Of a stretch of DNA of 64,000 bases, positions 10,622-24,166 are shown in pieces. The notes below the pieces were generated by a model. The model saw nothing but the letters and a program-made list of their open reading frames with translations. It was not told the origin of the DNA and did not search any database. The stretch is from NCBI RefSeq assembly GCF_964199755.1, contig NC_133906.1:9610001-9674000 (forward strand), given 5' to 3'. This DNA comes from Larus michahellis (Eukaryota > Chordata > Aves > Charadriiformes > Laridae). Position numbers and translations under genes: made by a program. How positions within the stretch are numbered: position 1 is the first letter of the stretch; each line of letters begins with the position of its first letter.

Positions 10622-13600
10622 CCTATGCAATGTTTATTTTTTCTGATTAATTTTGAGTTTGGCCTTCAGACCTGTTAAGAAGATACAAACCAGAGTCCAC
10701 ACAACCCTGTTCCACCGGCAGGAGCTGATGAGAACACGGTAGCACTGTTGAGTTGAGCACTGCACATGAGTTTGCATCAGAACTTACAGGTTCTTTCCCT
10801 GACGTAGAGAAATGAGGTTCACAGAGCTGTGCTGACAGAGACAGGTAAAACCCTTCCCCACCAACTTGTGCACAGGCACACTTCCCCTGCCGGGTGACTT
10901 CTGAAGATACGAGTCACTGAAATCACAGGTTTTCTGGCCTTTATATTTCACTGGATCCAATTACCCTCCTGTCCCCAGCAAATGTGTTTTCTTCCCTTTA
11001 TTCACTGGATCTAAAGGTCTTGAAATTACTTACTTTCTCTCCATCTTCCAGCTGGAAGCTACATGGAGATACCCTTTACCCCATCAGCTGGCTCGCTGTG
11101 ACAGCAGTGTCCATGGCTCCTGGGATATGATCTTCTACAGACCTGTTACTTTTGGCTCTGGAGATGATTTGAAAGTAGAAACACCGTTGACTCAAGTAAG
11201 AAAACCTGGCAAATTTCTCATACTTCTCCCCATACAACAGAATTTCTGTCTGAGAGAGACGAGGCAGGAATATCAGAGGAGGAACAGTTCAGGGGGCGAA
11301 TTTCCAAGTCTCTTTGTGCTCTTCCTTTAGTTTGGGAGTTGGCGTTGCATGAACTTTATCAGAGATATTGGAGGGGAGGGGAAAATTCGTGTGAGTACAC
11401 GCGCGCTTGTGCGTGTATGTGTGAACCCCCCCTTTGCTGATCAGAGTAACGACGGTGCCGGTCTTGATACTCATGTGACTGCTACGACAGCTCACTTTCC
11501 TGTGACAATAAGGAGCCAGTTTCAGGCTTCTGGGTTTTGAGGTCAAGTTAGGTCTTACAGACAGTTCTGGGGGAAGTACTACAGCGAATACAGACTTATG
11601 TCTTCTTTGAAAGGCTTGCTATTTTATTACATAATAAAGAGACCTCCGCTTCTGACTCATCGTATTGTTTTATTTCCCCTAATATGTAAATGCAACCGCA
11701 GAGTTGTTTTGACTGGAGCTGGTTGTTACATCCCTAGATAACCACTCAGCAACTGGAAGCTTTGCCAAAGCCGAGGAGGCTATGCAAATTACTGACCGCG
11801 TACTCCACCTCTCGCTGCTCTCAGAAGGAAACAGCAAAGTTTTTACCATAACAAAACTGTCTCAGTACTTCAAACCTGAAAATGAGAACGGTTTGGGGGG
11901 GAGAAATTGTGGCTGCATGAGGAAAATAGTCACTATTTTGAAATACCATGCAGTACATTGCCATGCGTTCAAATAACACACAGGTTGTCCTGAATGGCCG
12001 GGTTTAATCGGAAGCTCTTTTATGTTGTGGGGAGTGAGAAGGTGGGTGTGAGCAGCACAAACCTATACTGTGCTCCTGGAGGAATTTGCAGTGAATGCTC
12101 ACAGTGGTCTCAGTGGACAGAGATACAATGTACTGAATGTTATTTCCAAATAGTGGCTTTTTTCTCATGCTGTGAAGGAAGCGGCTGTGTCCCCTGCGTA
12201 ATGGTTGGAGCATATGAAGGACACCACCGGAGCAGTTGGGTTGTCCTGCACCCTGCGGTGAGTGCACATGGGACACCCACATCCAGCCAGCATTTCTGTC
12301 TGTTTCTCTACTGAGTGCCTCCTTAGATTTGTTCTCTTTGCTGGTTTTTTTGGGTTGTTTGGTTTTTTTTTCCTTTGACACACTTCAGCTTTGTGGGGTT
12401 GATACAACCCTATAAGGAAAATATTTCCTTTACTTTCTGAGGCAGAGAAATTACTCTCAGTGAAAATGGCCAACTTCTTGGAAGGTAAGAGTTTCCAAGA
12501 AAGATAAAATGGATCTGAGGAACTGGCATTTCACTCTGTCATTACGTGGCTGTTTTCATATAGACCCCTTTTTCACTGAAGAGCATGGAATACTCCGCGC
12601 TATGAAAATGTCCATTAAATGAGAAAAAACATGTCAAAAAAGGAAAGTCTGAGGGATTCTTCTGGGCATTCATTAAAAATATGCCAGCCAACGTCATTGT
12701 TAACCTGTGCAAAAAATCAGGAAAAAAGCTAAAATCTGTGCTTGCTCTGACTAAACCAATGGGCCTGACGAGACAGAAGCAGTGGCTGCTCCCAGAACTG
12801 TTGTCTTGATGTTTCCTGCCAAGAAGTCCCAAAGCCCTTCTTAGATCTGTAGCGACAGAGATGGGAAGACAAGTCTCTACCTTTATGTGACCGCAGCTGT
12901 GCTGGGAACTCTTGGATCTTCTGCACTAAGAGATCCGAAACAGAGGACAGACTCCTGCTGGTGCGATGCCAGCTGGTACCCGGGAGCGCGGTGCTGATGA
13001 GGGGGTCTCACGCAAACACATCCAGCCCGCTGTGCACCACACAGACCCCCCACAGGTCCCTCGTGGTGGCCAGGGGGGATGGGGCCATCACTCGCCCACG
13101 CTTGAGTCTCACCCTCCAGCCTTTGGGCAGCAACATGTGTTTATTACTGCCACCTTTTACATTTCCAAGCCATAGCCATCTCTCAGCTGTTTCTTACCAA
13201 GAAAATATTAGTTCCCTGAGAAATATCCTGCTCCTGGCCTTCCTCTTTCCCTCTATGGTTTTACAACAATACTTACATCTTTAACAGGTTTGCATCTCTG
13301 TATGGCCATTTCAGCTCCCACAAAGCTGACCAGACCTAAACTGATTTGAACAAATTTTAGCACCTTTTTCCTTTTTACATAGCACAGACATTTATAAAGA
13401 ACGGCTTTCTCACAGGTACTAGTACATTCACCCTGCTGTACTGATGGTTGCTAGAAATCTGCAAAACACAACAGCCTGAGCATCACTAGGAAGTTTGAAC
13501 TATTTAGTGGGATATTACCTATTCTTCTGCCCTGTCCATGCGCTCCAGCCAGTGATCAATGCCAGTGAAATCCTCCAGGGATCTCAGGTTGGATTCTCAG

Positions 13601-16600
13601 CCTGTGGGAGTCATGCTGGCACAGCTCTGCAGTACCACCGTGCCTGTTCATCTCATGTAAAGTCCTGGTCTTTTCTTTCCTTTTCTGAAAGTGGAAGTCT
13701 CTGCCAGCTGAGCTGACATGAGAGGAGGAGTCTTTGATTCATGACAACCAAGTACCTACCTCAAAGAGCAGCAGTAGCACCAGCTGGGCTGGCTTTCGTC
13801 ATGATTGAGGTCAACAGGAACTTGAACTTTTATGCCAGGACTGGGTAGGAGATATTCTCTGGCCCAAAGCTAATAGTAAAGGTCAAGGGCTACTAAATGT
13901 TCCTGGCAGCGCCTTGCGCCATCCTGGGGTTCCTGTTCTATCTCAAATGCAGGAACCCTCCCACATGGTTGTGGGGCAGCTCTAAACCTCCAAACGAAAG
14001 ACAGTCACAGGGAAGGAGAGCTGCCAGATGTTCTAACTTCACACTGAGTGATGGACACCCTGCCTTCTCCTATAGAGAGGATCTTTTATGACAATTTCCT
14101 AAGTTTAAGCAAAGGGGATTTTTTTTTTTTGCATCAACTTTGACCTTCCAACTGAAAAAAATGTTTCTTTTAAGAGGAGTGGCTTTAAATTTTCCTTCCC
14201 AAATGCTGATATGATGAAGTTGGTTGTGAGGAATATTAAATATATTTGCATTCTGCTGGATTTCAGCACTAGTAATGCTTTTTTATTTAAAATGAGAAAT
14301 GGAGGTAAAAAGGCTCTAGGACAAGCCTTCATGACTAAGTATTTGAACAATGAACAGCGATAACAGACATAACCTATATACAGCTACACAATGTTATCTA
14401 CTTGTCCACATCATATGGTTTTATATGTGCTGTTAATGGAAACACCTGTGTCTTTTCTACCACATTTCTGCCTTGCGGGTTAGGAATTCTGCTTCAAGTC
14501 ATAGCAAAAACCTGGGCACGACTAAACATGTCAAAAGAGATCTTTCTCAGCTAAAGATGTCTCTGGCTCACCTGTGAATGCAGACCCAATGTACCACAGC
14601 AGTGCAGTGTGAGATACTGTAACCATCACTGTCTTGACAAAAATCAAGGCTATTTAGTAGCCTTTAGAACACAGAAGCAGAACCTGTGTTTCTCTCCCCA
14701 TCTTTCCTTTTCTGTAGATTTATTATATGTAAGTAAAGCTGCAGCGCAAGTGAATGAAGTTCTGTCTCACCTGCTGAGGCATTTGTGCGTAAGGTAGTAT
14801 AATGTTTCTGGGGTTCTTTTCTCTTTGCTTCCATTTCTTCGTTTTCATGAAAAATTAACTGTAAGGAAAGAGAAATGTAAGTGCCGTTCCCTATAATGAA
14901 ATGGTAATTATAGTATTGTCACAATGGAAATTCGTGACTGCCAGGGATTTTAGCCCTGATGACTCTGCTCTCAAACCCTTGGCTGTGCCCCGTCACCTCC
15001 CAGCTGGGAGTTGTGAATAAACTTTGCCCTCAGTTATTTATAACTCTGCTGCAGATTGGAAGGTTCCTGTTTTCTTAAAGCAACACACTTTGTTGCAGAG
15101 TTGACTTCTGTGGAAAGCTGTGTGGTGGCTCCAGGAACATGGCTGTCTTCGTACCACATCCTGTGCCTGTGCTGTTTCTACCAGCCGGCTCACGGAGCGG
15201 TGCCAGGCTCGTGATGCTGACCACGACCTGCAGCGGGACTGGCCCTTTCAGCCAGCACGAAGCTCCCTGCAGATCTGGATGGAAGTGTCCTTCTGTGAGG
15301 ATGCTCACAGTAGTTAAGTAGTGTGTCCATTAAATTCAGCTGTTTGAAAACAAAAGGTAGCAGTTAACACATGAAGGATACTATTTGATATATATTTGTT
15401 CTACTAAATTTCTGTTCCTGTTCTGTACTGCTAAATTTCTGTTCCATCCTATCTGTCTACAACATTAAGTTGCCTACACTGAACTGCATTCCGTGGTAAA
15501 AGTGCTTTTCTGCTGAACTCTCTAAATATGACTGATGTCCTATTTGCTTTGGGCGAACAAGAGTTCCTTTGACAAAGGGATTTATTGTTCCTATTGTCAG
15601 ACTAAAGGTCTCAGAATTGATTCTTACTCGCAGATGTTAATTATAGGTGGAGGGAATTGAAACAGAACATCTAAAACTGATATTATTATTATTACATATA
15701 CAAACAAGCGTTGCACAGGAATATTAATGTTTACCTTCTGAGGTAGTCAGGTGTGTGCTTATGGAAGAGATTCCGTAATGCAGGTCTTTCTCCTGCTGTT
15801 TCTCATTTGCCTTAGAAATTCCATAACTAATGGGAAGATAGTACAGCTTTGCCTCACAATATTAGAGGAATTTACATTGTGAAAAGTCATAAATGCAAAC
15901 AAACTCTTTGCTTAGTCAACAGAAGTCAGAGAAATAAGCAGTGAATATTAGGTGTACTGTTTTCATACGGTGTTCCTTGCAGTAGCTATTACCACGGAAA
16001 GGAAGTAATGTCAGTTGTGGCTGGAACCCACATTTGATTGACTTTCTAGTGCCGGGGAAAGGTTTGGTGGAAGTAGGAAGAAACTCCATGGTGCATTCGT
16101 TACGTCAACACCTATTGTGTAACTTCATTTAGCTTTGCACAGAGGAATTGAATTTTTGTTTTGAGTACTCTGAGGAGTGGGGTTTTGCCTATGGAAAGAG
16201 GCAACAGAAAAAGCCAATTAAAGATATAAAGTTAAAAATGGAGTAACACACTTTTGGCTCAAATAGTAGCTTATAAAGTCAAGTGGAATTTGGGGGCCAA
16301 TGAACTTTTATGCTCTGCAGCTCCACGCTATGCGGTTGGAGACTAAGTTTAATTTCCATCCTGTTCATTCACTCTCCAGCTAGTCAGAGTGAGGACTGAA
16401 CCCCCCCAAAAACACAGTTAAGCTTCAGGGAAGAGCAGAGTTAGGAAGTGACACAGGAGAGTCAACAAATCACTGCGTGATAGCTGCAGGGGTTATTTAC
16501 TTAACAGGATAGCATCCTTTTCTCCCCGGAATCTAGAAGGCCCTGGTTTCATTACCTTTGTACTTTCTGCCTATAATGAGAGCCAAACCCAGTAAAGACT

Positions 16601-18920
16601 CTCCTCTTCTGGCACAGGATTAAATGAACTCTCATATGTGCAAAAAGCAGTCAATTTTAACTTGAATTGAGTATTGATAGTCTGCTCACAACTCCAAAGA
16701 GCCCTGTGTATAGGATCACCAAAAAAAAGGCACTGGGTTGCATTTTTGGCAAAATCCAACCCTAAGTACAAATCCATGAACATTTTAAATGTGAAGCGTT
16801 TTCTTTTCTTTTTTTTCTCTGTCTCCTGAGACAAATTTAAGAGAGATCTCGTTCCTGCTCAAGTCCAGGAATTTACTGACATTGGTCAACAATTTCATCT
16901 GCGTGACAGACATTTTTTCTACGGACCTGTTGTGGTGCACTTACTCAGGATGATTTGCATCAGGATGATGTCAGAGCCCAGGGAGGAGCAAGAGAGCACA
17001 ATTCCCAATATGAGCAACTCCAGGCACATCCTCATACTCCATGGCATGATGGTAAGCAGAAACAAATATGTTCACTCCATGCAAGCAGTTTCATCATTCT
17101 TTTGGGAAAGTACTTAGTGGAAGTTCCCTCATGCAAGGCTTTCTCCTCACTTTGACACCTAAATTGTTTGCTGAATGACAGTTATTGACCAACCAGTAAT
17201 CTCCCCTGAATAAGGAACAGTAGATAGGTTCACACCCAAAATCTCAAAAGACACCCCATAATGACCCGAAAAGCTGTGTGTCTGCCTTTGCCTTGCTCAG
17301 TCACCTCCTTTCCTGTTTTGCTTCCTCTGCGCCCCCATCCGATTAGGTTGCTCGCAGGCAGTGAGAACTGAAGGACAGTGATTGCTCTCTCTGCTCCTCA
17401 CCTTTCTGCATCTGTGCCCCTCAGGCAGTAGAGACCTGCTCCTTGGATGAAGCAGCTTGAACTTAATGTCTTCACCCCCCTACTCTCTTCCTTGCATCTG
17501 AACACAGGGGTGGTGCCATCTGTCTCGGTGTTCACCTTCTTAGCTGGTTGGTTGATGTTGTAGCAATAACAACACTGGAGTATGTGACAATGCCTGTTAG
17601 CCCCACTGCTGTTAAGTCTTGAGACAAGGCATTGCAACGTGCTTTGGTGCGTCCTGTGCCATACCCGGTCACAAAGACACAGCACACTGCAGTGGAACTA
17701 TCCTCTTGTTTTTTCCCCTGCCACAGTGTTTGGGGTCAGGTAGATGTTCAGATCTTTCAAGGTTAAAATTGGAAATAAACCCCAGGATTTCTCAGAATTT
17801 TTAGAAGCAATACTTAAAAAAAAAAAAAATTACATTATTTTGTTTCTTGTTTTCCAGTCACATTTCTATCATTCTAGCACCTGTATATGTACCACTGTTG
17901 AGTACGATTCTGGCCAGCATATGGATCAGTCAGCAGCTGAATACAGAAAAACCTCTCTTTAGGTACCAGTGTGTTCTTGGTCTTAACTAAGCTGAAAGTC
18001 TTCCCTGCATTCTCTGCTATTGGTTGAGACGGGGTATTGAGCTCAACTGGTCTTTGGCCTGATCTGAGCCATACATTCTTATTCTCTGCTTCCTATTTTA
18101 CTTTTTTCACCCTTCATTAGAAACCTAAGGGGAGATCAGAACTGTTAAATGTTAAAAAAGTTAAAAATGTTAAATTGTTAAAAAAGTTGCATGATACAAC
18201 AAAATCGACCCGCAAAAGAGTAACTTCTACAGGACCTGAAACTGAGTCAGAGACCGAGACTGTGTGTGTCCATATGGGCTCAAAAACCATGGGCAAATGA
18301 GGTAGTGAATTTTTGGGGGCACAAAATGAAATGAAAGCCACAGCACGCAACAGGGCAGAGAAGCAGAGCAGTGGGCTACAACCAGCAACTGGCTTGTACC
18401 CAGTACAAACTGCCAGTCAGTTGGCATGAACAGAAACAGCATATTCCGGGGCAGGAATGGAGGTGGCAAATGGTGGGAAAGCTTCAGGTTGTCGTTGTTC
18501 CATTCTTACAGCTGGCACATCAGCACCCACACCTGCCCCTGTATCTTAAACAAGAAGCCCTCTGCAAAGATTTCATTCAGAAATGTGCGGTGGCGAGAAA
18601 GGGAGTTGCTGTGGTTAAGTATGAAACAATCTAATTCCCATTAATTTTGTTACAGTCTTTCTGTCAATGCAGCTGGGAGTCAGACAGACAAAATATAGTT
18701 AAAAACCAAAGATTCTTTCTTATGTCTCTTTCCTCTGCCTGTTCAATTACTTTTGGCCACAGAGACAACATATTAGTAGTAAAAGAAATTTTTAAAAGAC
18801 TTCCCCCTTTCAAATAAAAACAAGATAAAGTCAGTTAACTGATTCATCTCATAAACATTGTAACAACAAGGACTGTTCATCAGTTTAAAAACTGACAAAG
18901 CAAGCTGATGCTGTTGAGAA
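10622..18920. other. Intergenic DNA, no supported gene
   Basis: Scattered open frames up to 125 codons (12004-12381, minus) lack domain similarity and consistent splice context. A direct duplication containing CTAAATTTCTGTTCC is visible at about 15404-15445, and a short TTAAAAA-type low-complexity run at about 18145-18190. No transposon or RNA gene was recognised. Confidence 0.45.
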
Positions 18921-18927
18921 GAGGGGG

Positions 18928-18937
18928 GGGAAATTCC
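18928..18937 (+). promoter_or_regulatory. Consensus NF-kB motif, about 9.4 kb upstream of IL12B
   Basis: GGGAAATTCC fits the GGGRNWYYCC consensus at every position. Mammalian IL12B is known to have a distal upstream enhancer at roughly -10 kb. A matching distance makes this a candidate, but a 10-base motif is expected by chance in a window this size and no further enhancer features were established. Confidence 0.25.
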
Positions 18938-21900
18938 TGTTTTATGGCTACAATTAATAACTGTAATAAAGGACAATTTTTCAGGGACAATAATTTTAAA
19001 AAGTAGAAAAATGTAATATAAAATGACAGCACAATGCAGTACTGCAGAAAGTATGTTTTTGCACTGAAAGAAGTGACACTGTAAAAATAACATTTTGGGC
19101 TTCCATTTTTTTAATTTAAAAGAAATACATTGAGGAATTACTGAAATATTTGTATGCTCCCTATTAGAGTTCAGATCTACTCTGAACACCTTTTTAATGG
19201 ACAAAGTTAAGGAACGTGAATTCTATTGCACACTTCCAACTTAAACTCATGTGTTGCTCATCTCTCTAGTGGTTTGCTGCGTGATTAACTATATGAAACT
19301 AACTACACAGAGAGAACAGAATATATTCATTTTCTGTCCTTGAAATTCCATGATACATGACTCAAGTGGATATTGAAAACCTGGGTTTCACATTTCTTCA
19401 AATTTTCCAGTGGAATTTCAAATGTCTGTTGAGAATTTTAGGCTACTGTGGTGACCTTACTCTTTTAAAAGCTCATTTATAAGCATCTTGGAGCAGGCTG
19501 TAGGCCAGTTTGCAAACCTCTGTTGCACAGAATATATTAAAAAAGCGTAAGATGTGTATTCATGCCCTAAATAAGCCAGAGGATAGACCTAGGTCTCCTG
19601 GTCCACTCTTTGAGAAGGCAGGCAGCACGCTTCGGCTCTGACCACGATCCATTTAAAAACAGTGGAAGCTTTTCCTGTCCTGGTGTCCAGTGGTTCCAGG
19701 TTGTTTCAGCCGAAGCCTGCAGACAGAGGGCAACTTTTCTGCAGGCACCTGGGTCAGATTCAGAGAAGTCTGAAATAAGTTTTCCTGTCTAAGCATTGTA
19801 GCTTTAGTACCCAAGAGGTTTTTTTGTGAACACTGGCGCAAAAGCTGTTTTCACTGACGTCTACATCGAAGCATCCATTATATTAGAGGGAGAAGGATTA
19901 AGCCTGTACTGTTTTCTCTTTAAACATGGAACATTCCTTTTTCCACTGTACAAACTCTGTAAAAATTCACATTAATCCAAATTTGTCTTCTATCAGGAAT
20001 AGAACATAAAAGCCAAAAAAGGCTTTTGTTTCAGCTTTCTTTTAAGAGTGTGCTGCAAAGTTCCAGAAGCTGGTCACAAATTACCTTACCTTTTGCAGAT
20101 TATTAACATAAAAGCTATGTAAAGTTTTGAATTATGTAGTTTTAATTAGTCCTAGACTAGTACCAAGGAAACTTATTATTTCTCTAATTACAGTATTAAT
20201 AACTCACGCAATTTTACAGGGATTTATGTTTTCTTAACATGACAGTTAATCTTAAGGCTTAGATTTACATGACAACACATGCGATGACTGAATTCTCAGC
20301 TTACATTTTTTACTAAAATCAGCCTCTAGCTATTGAGGGTGCAAAGAACAGCTGACAAGTGCAACTTGGCTTCACCCTGAATCCTAAATGCAATACCAGC
20401 AAAAGTTTCAAAAATAACTCCCTGGAGTAGATACTGTCTGGGGAGCGCGGAAGGCTAGCAGGGCTGTAGCCCCTCCCCGGCACATTTATTCTAAATGTTA
20501 TCTGGTACGTAATAGCAGGGAGGATTTGCCCGTCCACAGCCCCTCTGTTTTCCCCATTCTATTGTGGTTGCTCGAAAGCATCACATGTCAAAGCTCCTGA
20601 ATCTCTGGCACTCAGGGTTGGTAATACTGTAGTCCCACGTATTACAAAATTACTTCAGCAGAGCTAACGTTCACAGAAGTTACAGAAGCGAACGTCATAT
20701 CACAAAGCAACCACTGGAGTCATTTCAGAAATTTCCTTTGACTTTCAGAAGTTGAGGGATGCCTCAGTGGTTCATTTGTGAAACATCTTTGCTTTCCAAA
20801 TAGGCCTTGTATGACCTCATTCATTAACAGTCATAGGAGGTGTTAAAGCTCTTATTACATCATTTAAAATATCTTTTCACCACCTCCAGGAACCTGGAAT
20901 TTTTTGACAGATAAAAAATGATGCAACAAGATGCCTAGATCATGACGGGGCACTGAATCTTACTGTGAACTCCTGGTATCCCTTATAAAATGAGGTCCCA
21001 TTTTCAGTTTGAGTCTCTAGGCTTTAGAATAAAATAAATATATCCACATTAATAATTACATAGCAAAATAGGAAGCTGTCATGCCTTCCCTTTTCTTCCA
21101 GGTATATCCACGAGTACTTTTAATTTATGTCCATCTTCAAAATAACAATAACAGCAGATAAGAGAAGTATTTTTCATAATGATCATACTTTGTACTGACA
21201 TACATGCACGAAGAGTACAACTGAAATTCTGTGCAGAGAGTATTTCATGCACAGATGTCAGCTTGCTCTGCTGGGATGCTGAGCTTGGGCAGAGGTTGCA
21301 TAGCAGTAGTTAGCAGTCAGCAGTGCCGAGCCTGAACCATGTGCCCTCTTAAGAAAGGTTCAAACCTGCTTGTGAAATACCACGTAAATGTAGACTTAGT
21401 CAGTGGAGCTACCAGCAAGAGTAACTCCTCTGCTCTGCTCTGCTCTGCTCTACTTTGCTCTCCTCTCATTAATGCCATGATAACAGCCTGGTACCTGAAC
21501 AACATGCACGTATACACCACTGATTGTTTGTTTTCCCCAGAGGAGGAAGTGTGTGCAGATTAGAAGGTCAAGAAGGAGCATTTGTTTGTTCTTTATAGAC
21601 ACATTGCAGGCACAGTAAAAAAAAACAGGTGCATTTGGAGCGGAAGACAATGATGTTTTCTGACTTCCTGGAACATTTCATTCAGAAGTCTTGGGCCATT
21701 TTGGGAGAGACACCTGTTTTCCTCCATTCTGCTCCCCTAACAAAGCATTACCTTTATGTCCACATTTCTTACTATTAAAAAAGGTGAGAATTTTTAACCC
21801 CTATCATCTTCTTAGCGCCCCAGGTGGTGTTTTAGGTTTCCTGAGCCCAGCTCTGGTGCAACTAGAAAAGAACGGCCATGAGGGTCCCAAATAAAGCTGG

Positions 21901-22224
21901 CAACTTGTGTGAGTTTTTGCAATATACTACCAAAAGGCTGGAGCGGCTCAAAATGTTTTTCAGTGCCCTTGACAATTTTCCTTTTCACCCCAGAATGGGA
22001 GGAAATGAACAGCACTTTTTTCCCCCAGCTCTTCCCTTCACCAAAGGTGCAGGTCACTTAGCATGGGTTACACTCGCCAGTGCAAAGTCCTTCATCTCTG
22101 GTTCATGAGCAGCCTGTTTCTCAAAAGGCCCTTTGATATTGCATGTGGCCATAGGGATGTAACAAGCTCATACTGCATTAGAGGAGAACAATGTCTCATG
22201 TTGCCAACAGCTTATTATTTGTTT
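18938..22224. other. Intergenic DNA, no supported gene
   Basis: Mostly AT-rich. The 143-codon minus-strand open frame at 18773-19204, overlapping the left end, is lysine/phenylalanine/isoleucine-rich and typical of chance in AT-rich DNA. A small 7-bp hairpin (AAAAGCC/GGCTTTT) lies at 20008-20027. A TGCTC pentamer repeat is listed separately. Confidence 0.45.
21426..21465 (+). repeat. TGCTC pentanucleotide microsatellite
   Basis: Four perfect TGCTC units at 21431-21450 are followed by degenerate copies. Confidence 0.85.
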
Positions 22225-22276
22225 CACCTCTGGGACATCAAAGGCACCCCTGAGACATCAAAGGCACCTCTGAGAC
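22225..22276 (+). repeat. 20-bp tandem repeat, about 2.5 copies
   Basis: The unit GACATCAAAGGCACCYCTGA recurs with period 20 and a few substitutions. Confidence 0.85.
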
Positions 22277-22570
22277 TGCAAATCCAAGTGCCAAAATGAA
22301 CTCTTATGGTTGCTGAAACAGAACAATTTTGAAAAAGTAAACTGCCCTTCAAATACTGTGCTATTAAGTGATAGGTGAGTGGTTAAAAATAGAATATTCC
22401 ATATAATTCCACAAAAATTACAACATAATGACTCTTGAAATATAAAAGGTCTGCAAAAGGTGCTGTTATAACCAATTTCTGTCTCTCTCTGAGGCATGCT
22501 TGGCCTTTGCAGTTCTTTTTTACTCTGCTTCTATTTTGCTTGTAGTCATTCACTGAACACTTTGTCTTAA

Positions 22571-22590
22571 GTGTGTGTGTGTGTGTGTGT
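22571..22590 (+). repeat. (GT)10 microsatellite
   Basis: Ten uninterrupted GT units. Confidence 0.95.
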
Positions 22591-23270
22591 TAAAAGCATG
22601 TCACTTGCTGTACAAAACCGACATGTATCACAAAGCTAATTCCCACCTATCAACAAATATAATTTGTAATGGCATCTAATCAAATAGATGTATTTTATGT
22701 AAGAAAATCCATTAATGTCTGAGAAAAGTATTTGATGAATTTTAGATGATTAATACAATTCTGAAATCTGAGTAATTTCCCAATAACTTCTCTAACTGAA
22801 TGTTAGTGTAGATGTTTTTTTCTTCTCTTCAGTGTCACGCTATAGTTCTCCAATCTATCTTTCTTCTGCATTGGTCTTACCTCAGCTGTGGCCAAAGAAT
22901 AACTGAAGAGCAGTATGAGAGCATCAAAGCATTTTCCAGATCATACAATAGATGCTTTCTGATTGTCCACATTGAAATTATTTTCCTACATTGCCTGATC
23001 CTAACACCAACAGAGAAGTCTTATGTATTAACTGGCTTTTAGTAAAGAAAATACAGATTTTTTCCAGGGATGTTCTTATGGCTTAATGCGCTATGATGGA
23101 ATACGTTGGTTGTTGCCTCCTTTGTCACCCTCAAGTTTATGTAGAAAGGCTACTGTTGTTTCCTGTAGACTTGTTGATCCCAATCCAATAGTGTGATTCT
23201 GGGTTTTAAAAGACCGACCCCATCACGTACCCATAGCTAACAATCACTGGCTCTAAAAACTGTGACCAAT

Positions 23271-23300
23271 CTACGTACCTGCCTACCTACCTACGTACCC
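23271..23300 (+). repeat. CTAC/GTAC tetranucleotide repeat
   Basis: Seven tetramer units of CTAC with GTAC and CTGC variants. Confidence 0.85.
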
Positions 23301-24143
23301 TTCCCTGTTATGTCTTAAATGAGCTGAAATTCCTATTAGTGTAATACAAATCACAAGTATGTCATCAGGTTCTCTGCGCAGATACTCAGCTACTGAATTT
23401 GTTGCCCAAGGATTTTATCCTTGCCTATTACTAACTTACTGTGGATACCTGAAAAAATGCTATATGCAATTTTAGAATTTCAAAGAAATCAAGTATCCAG
23501 ATTCCTTTGTATAGAAGCTGCCTGACAAACAAGAAAATCCTGCTTGAATTCAAGTCAATAAGTTACTACTGGGTTTTTCCCTTTACTTTCAGTTTGGTGT
23601 GTTATTTCCCCCACCCCCAGCACTATATCCTGGCCTAAGTAATGGTGACAGTGGATTTCAAATAGTTGCAACATCACACTCAAGAAATGAGTGAACATCA
23701 CATAAAGTGAGCAACTTGCATCTAGAGCCTACATTGAGTGTAGCATATCAGATTTATCACATGTAAATAACAGATTTGTGATGGAAACAGCAGAATCATG
23801 TAAAGTGCATTGCATTGCACTTTCAAAAACCAATGAACCACCTTCATATGCATGCTCTGGGGCAGGAACGTCTCTGCTTCCTGTGTTAGAGAGGACTGGT
23901 ATCCCTACAGTTCTGCAATGAATCTTGCAGCGATACCAGTTTCTTTTGTATCTCAGCCCCATGTTTTCTGAGTGCCCATGAAGATCTGCAAAAGCATATT
24001 ACAGACATAGGTACCCAAATCACATTGACTTTCTGGAGTCATTTACTGTAGAAAATGTGATTTGGTTCTTAAAACCCTTTTGAAATGCCATACATCTTGG
24101 GTTTTTTTATCCTTATGCAGGATGGTACTACCTCCTTCCTTGC

Positions 24144-24166
24144 TTTTTTTTTTTTTTTTTTTTTTT
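24144..24166 (+). repeat. Poly(T) tract, 23 bases
   Basis: An uninterrupted T run. It might be the A tail of a minus-strand retrocopy, but no recognisable retroelement body adjoins it. Confidence 0.9.

Noticed and set aside
12004-12473. Overlapping open frames on both strands
   Set aside because: No domain, repetitive Lys/Asn stretch from a T-rich run, consistent with chance.
18773-19204. 143-codon minus-strand open frame
   Set aside because: Lys/Phe/Ile-rich translation typical of low-GC DNA, with no domain or splice context.
20008-20027. Terminator-like hairpin AAAAGCC/GGCTTTT
   Set aside because: Only 7 bp, in AT-rich DNA, and intrinsic terminators have no role in this eukaryotic context.
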